Assembly: GCF_022693705.1 (NCBI RefSeq)
Contig: NZ_CP094288.1
Location: forward strand, 263,185-327,184
DNA from: Infirmifilum sp. NZ
GTDB taxonomy: Archaea > Thermoproteota > Thermoprotei > Thermofilales > Thermofilaceae
DNA length: 64,000 nucleotides
Direction of reading: 5' to 3'
The stretch's first letter is position 1. Each line of letters starts with the position of its first letter. Positions 49,150 to 57,738 of this stretch are shown one piece after another. A program made the position numbers and the translations under genes. Below the pieces are notes generated by a model. It ran no database searches and was not told the DNA's origin. It worked only from the letters and a program-made list of their open reading frames with translations.

Positions 49150-50721
49150 ATGAGCGGAAAAATTGAAGTGAAGTACCGGAGAGCCTCTGGTCTTGTAAGG
49201 AGCCTCGGAGCCTTCGACACCCTCAACCTCAACGTCGCCATGTGCAGCCCACCGCAGGGAGTCCTTTGGGCCTGGACCTGGGGCGCGGCGATGTTCGCGG
49301 GAGCCCTTCTGTCGCTCTCGTACTTCCTCGGGATCTTCGCCGTTCTACCCATCGCAGTAGTGTACACACTCTGGGTCATAGCGATGCCTAGATCCGGCGG
49401 CGACTACGTCTGGCTCAGCAGAGCCTACCACCCCATAATTGGCTTCATGGTGAACTTCTTCCTAACATTCGTCATGCTGAACTGGTACGCGATGAACCTC
49501 CAGACGACTGGGCCCTTCTTCCTGGGGACGTTCTTCCAAGCTCTAGGGATGCAAAGCCTAGCTGAGTGGGCTTCAAGCTTCGAAGGCTCGATGATAATAG
49601 GTATACTGGCCTTAGTGCTCTATGCTGTCCTGATAGTGTACGGGATGAGGGTCTTCTCCTGGTTCCTGAAGGTGTTCTTCGGCTTAAGCCTCCTCGGCAG
49701 CCTAGTCTTCATAGCACTCAGCTTTGCCACCCCCTCCTCCACGATCGCGAGCAAGTTCGCTCAGCTGGCAAACGGCACGACCCCCGAGAGGATACTGAGC
49801 CTAGCCACTTCGCTGGGCTTCACGGGCCTCACCATCTCAATACCCGCAACCCTCATGGCCCTAGTATTCCCGTTCCAGAACTACAGCTGGGCCGCTTTCC
49901 CAGCCTACGTGGCGGGTGAGATCAAGGAGGTGAAGAGGAACGCTTGGATAGGAATCGTGGGAGGCCTCTTCGTCATGGGAGCGTGGTACGTCATCCTAGG
50001 CCAGTCCGTGTACAACGTGCTCGGCTACGAAGCGCACTCCGCGCTCACGTGGCTCTACCAGTGGCATCCAGACAAGTACCCCTTACCGTTCCCTCCCTAC
50101 CCGCAGAACTACGCCTTCCTGATGACCGAGGACAAGCTACTCATACTCCTCATCGCAATAGGATGGCTAGCCAGCGGCATCTACCTCACGCCCCCCAACC
50201 TGCTTATCGTCTCGAGGAACGTCTTCGCCTGGGCTGTGGACGGGCTAGCCCCTCAGTGGCTACGGGAGGTAAAGAGGGGTGCCCCCATCTACAACATCAT
50301 CGCGCTCAGCATAGTTGCCATACCGCTGATGTTCCTTGTCGGCCTCGCCTCCTACCAGGTGATGATCGTCAACACCTTCTTCTTCATGCAACTAGCACTC
50401 ATCATCGTCGCACTGGGCAGCGCCCTGCTACCCTTCAGGAACAAGCAGATATTCGAGACGCTCCCCGCGCTCGCCAAGAGGAGGATCGCAGGCGTACCTT
50501 TCATCACGGTTATCGGCTTAACCGCAACGGTCCTCCACGCCTGGGTAGCCTACTCGGCCATCACCGCCCCGGCCCTTGGAGGGCTCCAGTGGCTCTCCTT
50601 CCTCTTCAACCTCGCGGTGTTCCTCCTCCCGATACCCTGGTACTACATCGTCCGCTGGTACAGGCTAAGGAAGGAGGGCATCGACATCTCCACGCTCTAC
50701 AAGGAGATACCGGTCGAGTAG
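49150..50721 (+). CDS. APC-family permease
   Basis: An amino acid-polyamine-organocation carrier of about 523 residues with twelve helices. The first unwound helix is near FDTLNLNVAMCSPPQGV, and the usual PRSGGDYVWLSRAYHP is in loop 2-3. The frame is open from an ATG at 49126, but GCTTAAATAT covers that codon, so ATG 49150 (MSGKIEVKYRR) at the right distance is preferred. Its place between kinase, dehydrogenase and phosphoesterase suggests that it imports the substrate of this route, though APC carriers normally move amino acids. Confidence 0.87.
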   Translation: MSGKIEVKYRRASGLVRSLGAFDTLNLNVAMCSPPQGVLWAWTWGAAMFAGALLSLSYFLGIFAVLPIAVVYTLWVIAMPRSGGDYVWLSRAYHPIIGFMVNFFLTFVMLNWYAMNLQTTGPFFLGTFFQALGMQSLAEWASSFEGSMIIGILALVLYAVLIVYGMRVFSWFLKVFFGLSLLGSLVFIALSFATPSSTIASKFAQLANGTTPERILSLATSLGFTGLTISIPATLMALVFPFQNYSWAAFPAYVAGEIKEVKRNAWIGIVGGLFVMGAWYVILGQSVYNVLGYEAHSALTWLYQWHPDKYPLPFPPYPQNYAFLMTEDKLLILLIAIGWLASGIYLTPPNLLIVSRNVFAWAVDGLAPQWLREVKRGAPIYNIIALSIVAIPLMFLVGLASYQVMIVNTFFFMQLALIIVALGSALLPFRNKQIFETLPALAKRRIAGVPFITVIGLTATVLHAWVAYSAITAPALGGLQWLSFLFNLAVFLLPIPWYYIVRWYRLRKEGIDISTLYKEIPVE

Positions 50722-50729
50722 TGGTTTAG

Positions 50730-51665
50730 ATGATCAAGCTACTATACGCCAGCGACCTCCACGGCTCCACACTCATGTTCAAGAAGCTGATCAATGCATC
50801 CCTCATCTACAAGGCTGATGCCGTCGTCATCGGAGGAGACATAACCGGCAAGGGAATAGCACCGATCGTCAAGCGAGACGGCAAGTACGAGACTGAAATC
50901 TACGGCACAAGATACGAGGCCAAGAGCGGGGAAGAGCTGAAAAACCTCATAAACCAGGTGACATCCTACGGGTTCTACGAGTACATAGTCGAAGACCCCT
51001 CAGAGCTCGAAAAGCTCGACGAAGTGCTCGACAAAGTCCTTGAGGAGCTGATGGCCAAGAGAATCCTCGAATGGGCGGACTTTGCCCGAGCCAAGCTCGG
51101 GGAAAGCGGCGTGAAAGTCTACATGATGCCCGGCAACGACGACCCCTACACAGTCGACGCCGCTATCGAGAAAAGCGGCGTCTTCATCAACCACGCTCGG
51201 AGGGTAGTTGAGCTCGGCGACTACCTGCTATTCGGGTACGACAAGACCAACATCACTCCTTGGAAGTGCCCTAGAGACGTCGAGGAGGATGTAATGAGGC
51301 AGGAGCTGTCAGAGCTTCTCAGCGGCGTGCGCGACTACTCCAGACTTATTTTCAACGCACACTGCCCGCCCTACGGCACGACTCTAGACCTAGCGCCTAA
51401 GCTCGACGAGGACCTTAAGCCAGTCATAAGCGGAGGAGGCATAGTCATGGAGCACGTGGGATGCGCTAGCATAAGGGAGTTCATCGAAAGGCACCAGCCA
51501 CTCCTGGGCCTGCACGGGCACATACACGAGTCGAGGAGCATCGAAAAGATCGGTAGAACAACTATCGTGAACGCCGGGAGCGCTTACAACGAGGGAATAC
51601 TCTACGCGGCCCTCATAACGCTGGACAAAGACAGAGTTAAAGGAGTAAACCTGATCAAGGGCTAA
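50730..51665 (+). CDS. Cytoplasmic metallophosphoesterase
   Basis: A calcineurin-like phosphoesterase of 311 residues. Motifs appear in order: LYASDLHGS, VIGGDITGKG, MMPGNDDPY, NAHCPPYGT and GLHGHIHESR. No signal peptide is present. It follows the permease by 8 bases, so the two are one operon. It may remove phosphate from an intermediate of the neighbouring kinase/aldolase route or act on nucleotides. The last 4 bases overlap the convergent gene. Confidence 0.9.
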   Translation: MIKLLYASDLHGSTLMFKKLINASLIYKADAVVIGGDITGKGIAPIVKRDGKYETEIYGTRYEAKSGEELKNLINQVTSYGFYEYIVEDPSELEKLDEVLDKVLEELMAKRILEWADFARAKLGESGVKVYMMPGNDDPYTVDAAIEKSGVFINHARRVVELGDYLLFGYDKTNITPWKCPRDVEEDVMRQELSELLSGVRDYSRLIFNAHCPPYGTTLDLAPKLDEDLKPVISGGGIVMEHVGCASIREFIERHQPLLGLHGHIHESRSIEKIGRTTIVNAGSAYNEGILYAALITLDKDRVKGVNLIKG

Positions 51666-52489
51666 ACCTCCTCGACCACATTATACCATCTTTTTTTCGT
51701 CCCTATCTTTGCCCTCTTGAGCCAGTCCTTGGTCTTAGGCGTTTCATCGACAGTTTTCGCGATGAAGTCCAGGTTCTTCAGCGCCCTCTCGAGAAGCTGT
51801 CGGTGGTCGGCGAAGTCCGCCCTCGAGACGTACTCGCCTATAAACTGCCTCAAAGCGTTCATGTTGTTCGTCGCGTCGTACCAAAAACCCCAGTCGTCCG
51901 CTAAGACCTCCCCTATTCTCCTAGCGTTCAGCCTGCCTGGCTCATCGGAGAGAGAGGTCTCGTGGCAGGCGAGCAAGACGGCCATATCGGCTAAGTCCTT
52001 CCTGTTAATGTCGTGGATCTGAAGCTTAAGCAACAAGAGATCCGCCGGAGACAGAGTGATGTCCTCCAGGAGGAGGCGCGTGCTCTCGGGGTCTTTGCCG
52101 AGGTCTACCACGTGGCTGAACTCAAGCGGAGAGAAGAAGACGTCGAGCGAGAAAAGGTTCTCGGGATGGGAGAAGATGAGCCTTCGGTCGCTGAAAAACG
52201 CGTTCACGTAGTAGTCCGGCTTAAAGCCCCTCTCCGCGAAAAACCTCTCAATGAGGCTCTTCTGCTTCTTCAGGCCAACCAGGTCGAGATCAGTAAAAGC
52301 GAACTCCTTGTCCGAGAACCTACCAATAGCACGGTAGAGGTCTAGGCAGGGCTGATCCCCCATAACTCGGATGTAAATCGCGACCGCGCCCATAGCCCGC
52401 AAGATCACCCCGGCACTCTGGGCCTCGCGGATAAGACCCTTCACGTACTCGGCGAACTCCTGCGGGGCCAGGGATACTCGCTTCGACAA
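51662..52489 (-). CDS. AbiEii-like nucleotidyltransferase
   Basis: A protein of about 275 residues in the nucleotidyltransferase superfamily, near AbiEii/MNT types. The GAVAIYIR stretch and the paired acids in FTDLDLVGL form the active site; LSPADLLLLKLQIHDINRKDLADMAVLL in two parts is the helical C-terminal part typical of this group. The longest frame starts at 52582, but GGAGGGGGTGA lies 5 bases before TTG 52489, which I take as the start. In AbiE systems it is the toxin with a wHTH antitoxin next to it; none is found here, so a lone enzyme is likely. Confidence 0.68.
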   Translation of the reverse strand: MSKRVSLAPQEFAEYVKGLIREAQSAGVILRAMGAVAIYIRVMGDQPCLDLYRAIGRFSDKEFAFTDLDLVGLKKQKSLIERFFAERGFKPDYYVNAFFSDRRLIFSHPENLFSLDVFFSPLEFSHVVDLGKDPESTRLLLEDITLSPADLLLLKLQIHDINRKDLADMAVLLACHETSLSDEPGRLNARRIGEVLADDWGFWYDATNNMNALRQFIGEYVSRADFADHRQLLERALKNLDFIAKTVDETPKTKDWLKRAKIGTKKRWYNVVEEV

Positions 52490-52566
52490 AATCTCACCCC
52501 CTCCTGTCAGGACAAAAATGCGCTTGCTCAGCTTATTACTTTTTCTAACCTCTCTCCTTGAACCCG

Positions 52567-53556
52567 CTACACGACTAGCCACAGTTCACAACCAGCCGCA
52601 CTAGTACCACTCCCCGGGCGTATCAGGTTCAGCGGCTCCACGCCGAGTAGGAACCTCTTCACGTTCTCGGCTGAGAACCTGAGGCACCTCTCGAGTGAGA
52701 GCCTGGTCCACCCACCCTTGTGCGCGGTGGCTACCACGTTTTCGAGCCTGTGGACACCCCTCGGGGACGGGGCTGAGGGGTCGGGAGGGTACCTCCACCA
52801 CACGTCGAGACCGGCTCCAGCTATCCGCCCCGTGGCTAGAGCCTCGTAGAGAGCCTCCTCGTCGACCACCTCGCCCCTGCCCACGTTCACCAGGAATGCG
52901 GTGCTCTTCATGCTGAACAGCACCTCCCTCCCCACCAGGCGCCTCGTCCTAGGCGTCAGGGGCAGCGTGACCACGAGGTAGTCGGCGTCCCTGACGACCT
53001 CGACAAGCTTGTCGACGCCCAGCACCCTCCACTTCCCCTCCTGCCTCTCCCTCGAGGCGACCGGGACCACCCTGATGCCGAACGCCTCAGCGATCCTGGC
53101 AACCTCCCGGCCGATTCCCCCGAAGCCGAGGATGACCATGGTTTTGCCCTCCAGGTCCCCGACCAGCGTCTCCCGAGCGTACGGAACCCACTCGCCGGAC
53201 TTCAGCTTCCTGTCCTGCAGGGTGACCCTCTTCTCGAGCGCGAGCAGGAGGGCGAAAGCCATCTCCGCCACCGCGCGAGCGTTGCAGCCCTTGCTCGACG
53301 CGACGGGCACCCCCCTAGCCCAGGCGAGCTCCAGGACACCCGGCTCCACACCCGCGCTCCTCACCTGTATGAAGCGCAGGAGCTCCATCGAGCCGAGGAA
53401 GCTAGGCGCCCCGACGATCAGCGCCACCTCGGCGTCGCGGTAGCCTTCAGGCTCGAGCGACGGCCAGGAAACCACGGTGTGGTCCCCGAGGACCTTCCGC
53501 AGGATACCCTGCTCCCATTCCAGTGGGTTCCACGACAGGTAAACCTTCGGCTTCAC
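52567..53556 (-). CDS. D-isomer-specific 2-hydroxyacid dehydrogenase
   Basis: An NAD-dependent dehydrogenase of about 329 residues that interconverts 2-hydroxy and 2-oxo acids. The dinucleotide motif is GFGGIG (about residues 144-149); the catalytic Arg is in NVGRGEVVDE, and the His in ATAHKGG. The frame begins at 53580, but CCTTTAAATT over that position is the TATA box, so GTG 53556 (VKPKVYLSW) is preferred. The end of the protein after LNLIRP has a short unusual tail (GSGTSAAGCELWLVV). Glyoxylate or hydroxypyruvate reduction is a possibility. Confidence 0.88.
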   Translation of the reverse strand: MKPKVYLSWNPLEWEQGILRKVLGDHTVVSWPSLEPEGYRDAEVALIVGAPSFLGSMELLRFIQVRSAGVEPGVLELAWARGVPVASSKGCNARAVAEMAFALLLALEKRVTLQDRKLKSGEWVPYARETLVGDLEGKTMVILGFGGIGREVARIAEAFGIRVVPVASRERQEGKWRVLGVDKLVEVVRDADYLVVTLPLTPRTRRLVGREVLFSMKSTAFLVNVGRGEVVDEEALYEALATGRIAGAGLDVWWRYPPDPSAPSPRGVHRLENVVATAHKGGWTRLSLERCLRFSAENVKRFLLGVEPLNLIRPGSGTSAAGCELWLVV

Positions 53557-53676
53557 GCAGATACCAAGCCGCCCCAGCAATTTAAAGGTTCAAGCAAGCA
53601 CCCCCCAGGTGGCGCTGTAAAGCCTAAAGCTTAGTACGCTCGGTTGCCCCGCTATGGGAGCTCGCCCTGAAGCGAG

Positions 53677-53685
53677 CTTATATAC
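53677..53685 (+). promoter_or_regulatory. TATA box of the SPFH gene
   Basis: CTTATATAC lies inside the longest open frame of the SPFH gene, about 30 bases before GTG 53708 and 38 before GTG 53717, and so rules out the upstream starts. Confidence 0.55.
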
Positions 53686-53716
53686 AGCGCGCTCTGACGG
53701 AATAGCGGTGGGAGGC

Positions 53717-54712
53717 GTGGAAACCCCCGTCCGGATCAAGGTAAGGCAGCCAAGGAGCACCCTCCTGCTGGTAGTCATCTTCGCCGCGGTCGTCGCGCTC
53801 GCCCTCCTCGCGGCCTCCGTCTCGACCCTCGGCGTCAGCGAGGTGGCGGTGGTCGTCGACCCCCTCCTCGGCACGGTCTCCAAGCCGATCCAGGGCCCCG
53901 CCGTGTTCCTAAAGGCGCCGTGGGCCTACACGGTCAGGGACACAACGGCCGTCGAGACGATCGAGTTCGCCCAGGCCGAGGCGGCCGTAAAGGAGTGGGT
54001 GCATGCTCCGCCGACCGTCCTCACCCGGGACGGCGTCAGCGTCACGGTGGAGGTGGTCGTGAGGTACCAGCTCGAGCCCAGCACGTTCGACCAGCTCGTC
54101 AGGGACTTCCCCAACGTGGACTACGACGACAGGATCATGGTCCCGCTGATGAGGCAGGTGATCAGGGACGAGATCAGCAAGGTCAGCCTCGACGAGCTCA
54201 TCACGAACCGCGACGTGATCTCCAGGCGGATCCAGGAGGCATACCTCGACGCCGTCGGCAGGGAGAGCAAGCTCGCCGGGCGGGTCAGGGTCCTTGAGGT
54301 CAACATCCTCAACTTCATCCTGCCGCAGGAGATAACCACGGCGATCAACCAGAAGATCGCGGCGCAGCAGCAGGCCATAAAGGCTATGTACGAGAGACAG
54401 AGGATCGAGGAGCTGGCGAGGGCGAACTACACCAGGAGGGTGCTCGAGGCCGAGGCCCAGGCGAACGCAACCCTAACCGTGGCCCAGGCTGAGGCCAAGA
54501 GCCTCCTCCTGAGGGCGAACGCAACCCGCGCGGCAATGCTCCTGGTCGTGTCCCAGTTCAACGACACCGAGCTGGCGAGGATATACCTCTACCTCCTCGG
54601 CCTCCAGGAGGTCGCGAAGACCGGAGCGAGCGTCATCGTTGTAACCCCCGCGGGCCAGTCCGTCCCAGTCATCCTCCAGCCCGGCCAGGGCGGCTCAACC
54701 ACCCGAGGGTAG
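53717..54712 (+). CDS. SPFH/Band-7 membrane protein (HflK/prohibitin-like)
   Basis: A membrane scaffold protein of about 331 residues. One helix near the start (TLLLVVIFAAVVALALLAAS) anchors it; the Band-7 domain follows (VAVVVDPLLGTVSKPIQGP, then VTVEVVVRYQLEP and VLEVNILNFILPQEI), then a long Ala/Glu/Gln-rich coiled coil (EAEAQANATLTVAQAEAKSLL). Such proteins form rings in the membrane and control proteases. GTG 53717 has GGTGGGAGG just upstream; GTG 53708 is the alternative. No NfeD or protease gene is next to it. Confidence 0.85.
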   Translation: METPVRIKVRQPRSTLLLVVIFAAVVALALLAASVSTLGVSEVAVVVDPLLGTVSKPIQGPAVFLKAPWAYTVRDTTAVETIEFAQAEAAVKEWVHAPPTVLTRDGVSVTVEVVVRYQLEPSTFDQLVRDFPNVDYDDRIMVPLMRQVIRDEISKVSLDELITNRDVISRRIQEAYLDAVGRESKLAGRVRVLEVNILNFILPQEITTAINQKIAAQQQAIKAMYERQRIEELARANYTRRVLEAEAQANATLTVAQAEAKSLLLRANATRAAMLLVVSQFNDTELARIYLYLLGLQEVAKTGASVIVVTPAGQSVPVILQPGQGGSTTRG

Positions 54713-54762
54713 CCCCAGAAGCACGAGGCAACTTTTTTAACCCGCCGGCGAGCTAAGCTAGC

Positions 54763-55239
54763 ATGCTCAAAGCCGGCGACAAGGCGCCCGAGTTCTGCCT
54801 GAAGGACGACGCGGGGCGCGAGGTATGCCTCTCGGACTTCCGGGGCAGGTGGCTCGTGCTCTACTTCTACCCGAAGGACAACACGCCGGGCTGCACCCGC
54901 GAGGCCCTCGAGTTCACGGAGCTCATCGGGGAGTTCGAGAAGCTTAACGCCGCGGTGGTCGGCGTGAGCAAGGACAGCCCCCAAAGCCACAGGAGATTCC
55001 GCGAGAAGCACGGCCTCAAGGTCATCCTCCTTAGCGACCCCCAGCACAAGGTCATCGAGCAGTACGGCGCCTGGGGCAGGAAAAAGGTGGCCGGCCGCGA
55101 GGCAGAGGGGACGATAAGGAGCACATTCCTGATAGACCCCGAGGGCATCATACGGAAAACCTGGACAAACGTCAAGGTCGACGACCACGCCAGGGAAGTC
55201 CTCGAGGAGCTAAGAAGGCTCGCCTCAAAGCCCGGGTGA
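54763..55239 (+). CDS. bcp: Thioredoxin-dependent peroxiredoxin (BCP/PrxQ type)
   Basis: A 158-residue peroxiredoxin that reduces hydrogen and organic peroxides. The peroxidatic Cys44 is in DNTPGCTREALEF. The usual PrxQ resolving Cys five residues later is Glu here, so the enzyme is 1-Cys or uses a Cys elsewhere (Cys12 or Cys22). An AACTTTTTTAACC element about 30 bases before the ATG is the promoter. With superoxide reductase (16.3 kb) it would complete superoxide removal. Confidence 0.94.
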   Translation: MLKAGDKAPEFCLKDDAGREVCLSDFRGRWLVLYFYPKDNTPGCTREALEFTELIGEFEKLNAAVVGVSKDSPQSHRRFREKHGLKVILLSDPQHKVIEQYGAWGRKKVAGREAEGTIRSTFLIDPEGIIRKTWTNVKVDDHAREVLEELRRLASKPG

Positions 55240-55251
55240 GCGCGCAGCGAA

Positions 55252-55261
55252 CGTTTATATG
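55252..55261 (+). promoter_or_regulatory. TATA box of the 40-residue membrane protein gene
   Basis: CGTTTATATG lies just after the peroxiredoxin stop and about 38 bases before the GTG at 55295. Confidence 0.45.
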
Positions 55262-55294
55262 GAACCTCACCGCCGGGAAACACGGGAGCAAGAA

Positions 55295-55417
55295 GTGGAC
55301 GGCAGCGATCTCCTGCTCCTCTTCATCGTCGCCGTCTGGATCGCGTGGGAGCTCCACGAGATGAGGAAAACCCTCGACCGGCTGGAGAAAGCCCTCTCCG
55401 GGAAGCAGCCCGCCTGA
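55295..55417 (+). CDS. 40-residue single-pass membrane protein
   Basis: A small gene: GTG at 55295 to TGA at 55415-55417. The product begins with DGSD, has one membrane helix (LLLLFIVAVWIAWELHEM) and ends with a charged amphipathic helix (RKTLDRLEKALSG). It has its own TATA box. Small proteins of this plan often modulate larger membrane complexes. The family is not recognised. The GTG lies after GGGAGCAAGAA. Confidence 0.55.
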   Translation: MDGSDLLLLFIVAVWIAWELHEMRKTLDRLEKALSGKQPA

Positions 55418-55479
55418 AGGAAAGGCCACCATGATGCAAGCGCGACGCCGAGTAACTCAAAAGCGAACCTTTCTTTTGA

Positions 55480-55749
55480 GATACACTGACACAGCTCCGC
55501 GATCCGAAGCCCCTCAGCAGGGCCTTCGGCACCCGAAACACCAGGCAAATCGCCGCTGCGCTGGAGAGGCTCCGCACGGCTGGCCTCGTCAGGGAGGCGG
55601 TGGTCGGCGATGCGCGCTACGTCTACCTGACGGAGAGGGCCTGCGGACTGCTTGTGCTGCTCGGCTACAGCCTCGAGGAGCTGGCCTGCGGCGATGCCGC
55701 TTTGAGGCTCACTCGGCGCGGAGCCTCAGCTGCCTCCGGTGCAGCATGA
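55480..55749 (+). pseudogene. Winged-helix regulator remnant without a start codon
   Basis: After a TGA the frame stays open for 89 codons to a TGA at 55747. It encodes a typical winged helix: TRNTRQIAAALERLRTAGLV, then the wing VVGDARYVYLT and a helix RACGLLVLLGYSLEEL. No ATG, GTG or TTG lies at its beginning, and the upstream part is out of frame, so the gene is probably broken. It could still be expressed from a CTG or after an unseen frameshift. Confidence 0.5.
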
Positions 55750-56193
55750 CGGTGGCGATGTGCGAGCATATTTTCGCCTTGCGCACGTAGCCGTAGGCGC
55801 GGAAGAGGCAGTCGCACCCATATTTCCCTTTGCTTGTCCACACGTTGTACCAGTGGTAGGTGTCCCACCTCCGGCAACGCCTTCACCAGCCGGTGCCCGC
55901 TTTTAAGCCCTCTGCACCTTCCTGGGAGGTGCTCGAGTGGGTCACTTTCAGCGTTCACAGCGAAAGGGAGATAAACCCCTGAAGCACCGCCTGTAACGGG
56001 TAGGGCTGTTGGCCGCCGCTGCCGCTGAGGCGTGGCGGCCGCCGGCTGCTCCTCCCCGGAGGCCCCGAGAGGGGGCAGGCCCGCAGCGGGCGATGCGCCG
56101 CCCCCGTGGGGCGACCCCGAGGCCGAAGAAGGATGACGAAAAATTTAAGGGGGGCCAGTGGGGGCAGAAAAGGAGGAGCCATACCACGTGTCA

Positions 56194-56203
56194 GGCTTAT
56201 ATG
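56194..56203 (+). promoter_or_regulatory. TATA box of the PaREP1-like gene
   Basis: GGCTTATATG lies about 27 bases before the ATG at 56226 and marks the true start within a longer open frame. Confidence 0.55.
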
Positions 56204-56225
56204 TTTCAACGCATATAATGTCGTA

Positions 56226-56780
56226 ATGACTACTGCTACAAGATTTACGTCGGAGTCGAGGCGTGATAAAGCCATGAGCATCCTGTTAGAGGAAGCCGAG
56301 CTTTTCTACGAGGCTTCGCTCGACGAGTTAGCAAAGGCGCGCAGCGAGGCAGACGCGCAAAAGCGAAGCGTACTCGTAAGGGACGCCGCGGAGAAGGCCT
56401 GGAACGCCAGCGTGAAGGCAGTCGAGGCACTCCTCACAGCCTACGGCTACGACCCCGAGGACATCAAAACCTACAAGATGAAGAGGGACAAGCTGGAGGA
56501 GCTCGAGTCCAAGAACCCCCAGGTCAGAGACATGAACCTCAGCGACAGGTTCGCGGCCAGGGAGCAGAAGCTGCACATCCGGTGCCTCTACGACGGCGAT
56601 TGCACGGCCGAGTGGCTCGAGGAGGAGCTGAAGAAGGTCAAGAGGCTCATCGACGACGTGTACAGCCTGCTCGCCTCCCAAGCCGCGCCTGACTCAACCA
56701 ACGCCACGCTACCCGAGCCCCAGCACCCCTCGCCACTTAGCACGGGAAAGGTGCCAGAGCCCCGAGGGCTCGGGGCTTAG
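56226..56780 (+). CDS. PaREP1/HEPN-like helical protein
   Basis: A helical protein of 184 residues similar to the archaeal PaREP1 family, which has a HEPN-like fold. Helix 1 is RDKAMSILLEEAELFYEASL, followed by VRDAAEKAWNASVKAVEALL and a last helix WLEEELKKVKRLIDDVYSLL. The final 30 residues (PDSTNATLPEPQHPS...) are low in structure. The longest frame starts at 56106, but the TATA box at 56194 shows the start is ATG 56226. PaREP1 genes are multi-copy and often lie beside toxin-antitoxin genes, as here. The function is unknown. Confidence 0.72.
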   Translation: MTTATRFTSESRRDKAMSILLEEAELFYEASLDELAKARSEADAQKRSVLVRDAAEKAWNASVKAVEALLTAYGYDPEDIKTYKMKRDKLEELESKNPQVRDMNLSDRFAAREQKLHIRCLYDGDCTAEWLEEELKKVKRLIDDVYSLLASQAAPDSTNATLPEPQHPSPLSTGKVPEPRGLGA

Positions 56781-56794
56781 CCTTTTGCGCGGCT

Positions 56795-57199
56795 TTAGAG
56801 CCAGACTCTCCGGACCAGAGGAACCCTGTCGAAGTCCCTATCCTCGCTGACAACAAGGCCGATGCCGTTGTTCAACGCAACCGCCAGGTGGAGCGCGTCA
56901 GAGGGCTCTACGTTGTACTCGGGGAGGAGCCTCGCGGCCTGCCTGTACTCCTCCTCGCCTAGGCTGAGCACGCGCACGTAAGGCAGGACAATAGACTCCA
57001 CGAAGTCGAGCGTGACGCTATACGGGACGCCGTACTTTGTCCTGGACACATAGATCAGCTCATCGAGGACCAAGACATCAGTGTAAGGACTGTACCTGGA
57101 CAGAAGGTCTAGGTAGAAGCTCTCGTACTGGGCCCTCGCTCCAGGCTCCGCTACCGTGTTGAGATATATGAGGAGCGGGGAGTCCACAAACACCTTCAT
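56795..57199 (-). CDS. vapC: PIN-domain toxin (VapC)
   Basis: A 134-residue PIN RNase. Acidic residues: Asp6 in VFVDSPLLIYL, Glu in LVLDELIYVS, Asp in EPSDALHLAVAL and the Asp pair in VVSEDRDFDRV. It overlaps the antitoxin stop by 4 bases (ATGA). The order and overlap are typical of VapBC. Confidence 0.92.
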   Translation of the reverse strand: MKVFVDSPLLIYLNTVAEPGARAQYESFYLDLLSRYSPYTDVLVLDELIYVSRTKYGVPYSVTLDFVESIVLPYVRVLSLGEEEYRQAARLLPEYNVEPSDALHLAVALNNGIGLVVSEDRDFDRVPLVRRVWL

Positions 57200-57516
57200 T
57201 GTTCGAACTCCTCCTCGAGGTAGCTACCAGCCAGCTCGCCCGGCGCCGGCTCCCTCCTGCCAGGAACCCCCTTCAACACTTCCCAGTGCCTCCTCAGGAC
57301 TCTCCTCAGCTCCTCGACGTCCACCTTCTTGCGGACCGGCTTCAGCACGATCCCCTCGCCGACCTCCACGATGACCTCGTCCCCCTCCTCTATTCCCACC
57401 GCCTCGCGGACGGCTTTAGGCAGTATCACGTAGCCTTTCCTCCCGACCTTCAGTCTGAGAGTCAAACCCAGCTCACCTGCAGTAAAACTCGCTTTGACAA
57501 TTATATCTTTTTCCAT
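57196..57516 (-). CDS. vapB: AbrB-type antitoxin (VapB)
   Basis: The protein of 106 residues has an AbrB DNA-binding hairpin (LKVGRKGYVILPKAVREAVG) and a charged C-terminal part with GELAGSYLEEEFEQ, which should bind the toxin. The frame starts six codons earlier, but ATG 57516 is the more likely start. No clear TATA box was found in the 200 bases upstream. Confidence 0.85.
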   Translation of the reverse strand: MEKDIIVKASFTAGELGLTLRLKVGRKGYVILPKAVREAVGIEEGDEVIVEVGEGIVLKPVRKKVDVEELRRVLRRHWEVLKGVPGRREPAPGELAGSYLEEEFEQ

Positions 57517-57738
57517 CAACCAGCCCGCGTACACTGGAAGGTGCGGGAACAGCTAGCACACGTTAAGCCACTCATCGTTCTGCGTTTCAACCCCAACCCA
57601 GTAATGCTGGCAGGCGCCTGCAACCCTAAGTCAAGAGAGGCTCACCACCGCCTTTAGCATGTTTTATACCTTATTTGGTCGGTTCCCAGGGTGGGAGCAG
57701 ACCATCTTGAATCTCCACTTGAGCGCAGCCTTAGAGGC

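Larger units (their letters stand above)
55418..56225. other. Intergenic with a decayed regulator
   Basis: Besides the wHTH remnant at 55480-55749 no gene is convincing. Around 55990-56110 the sequence is very GC-rich and repetitive (GCCGCC, CCGCCG), with no structure that I could assign. Confidence 0.4.
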
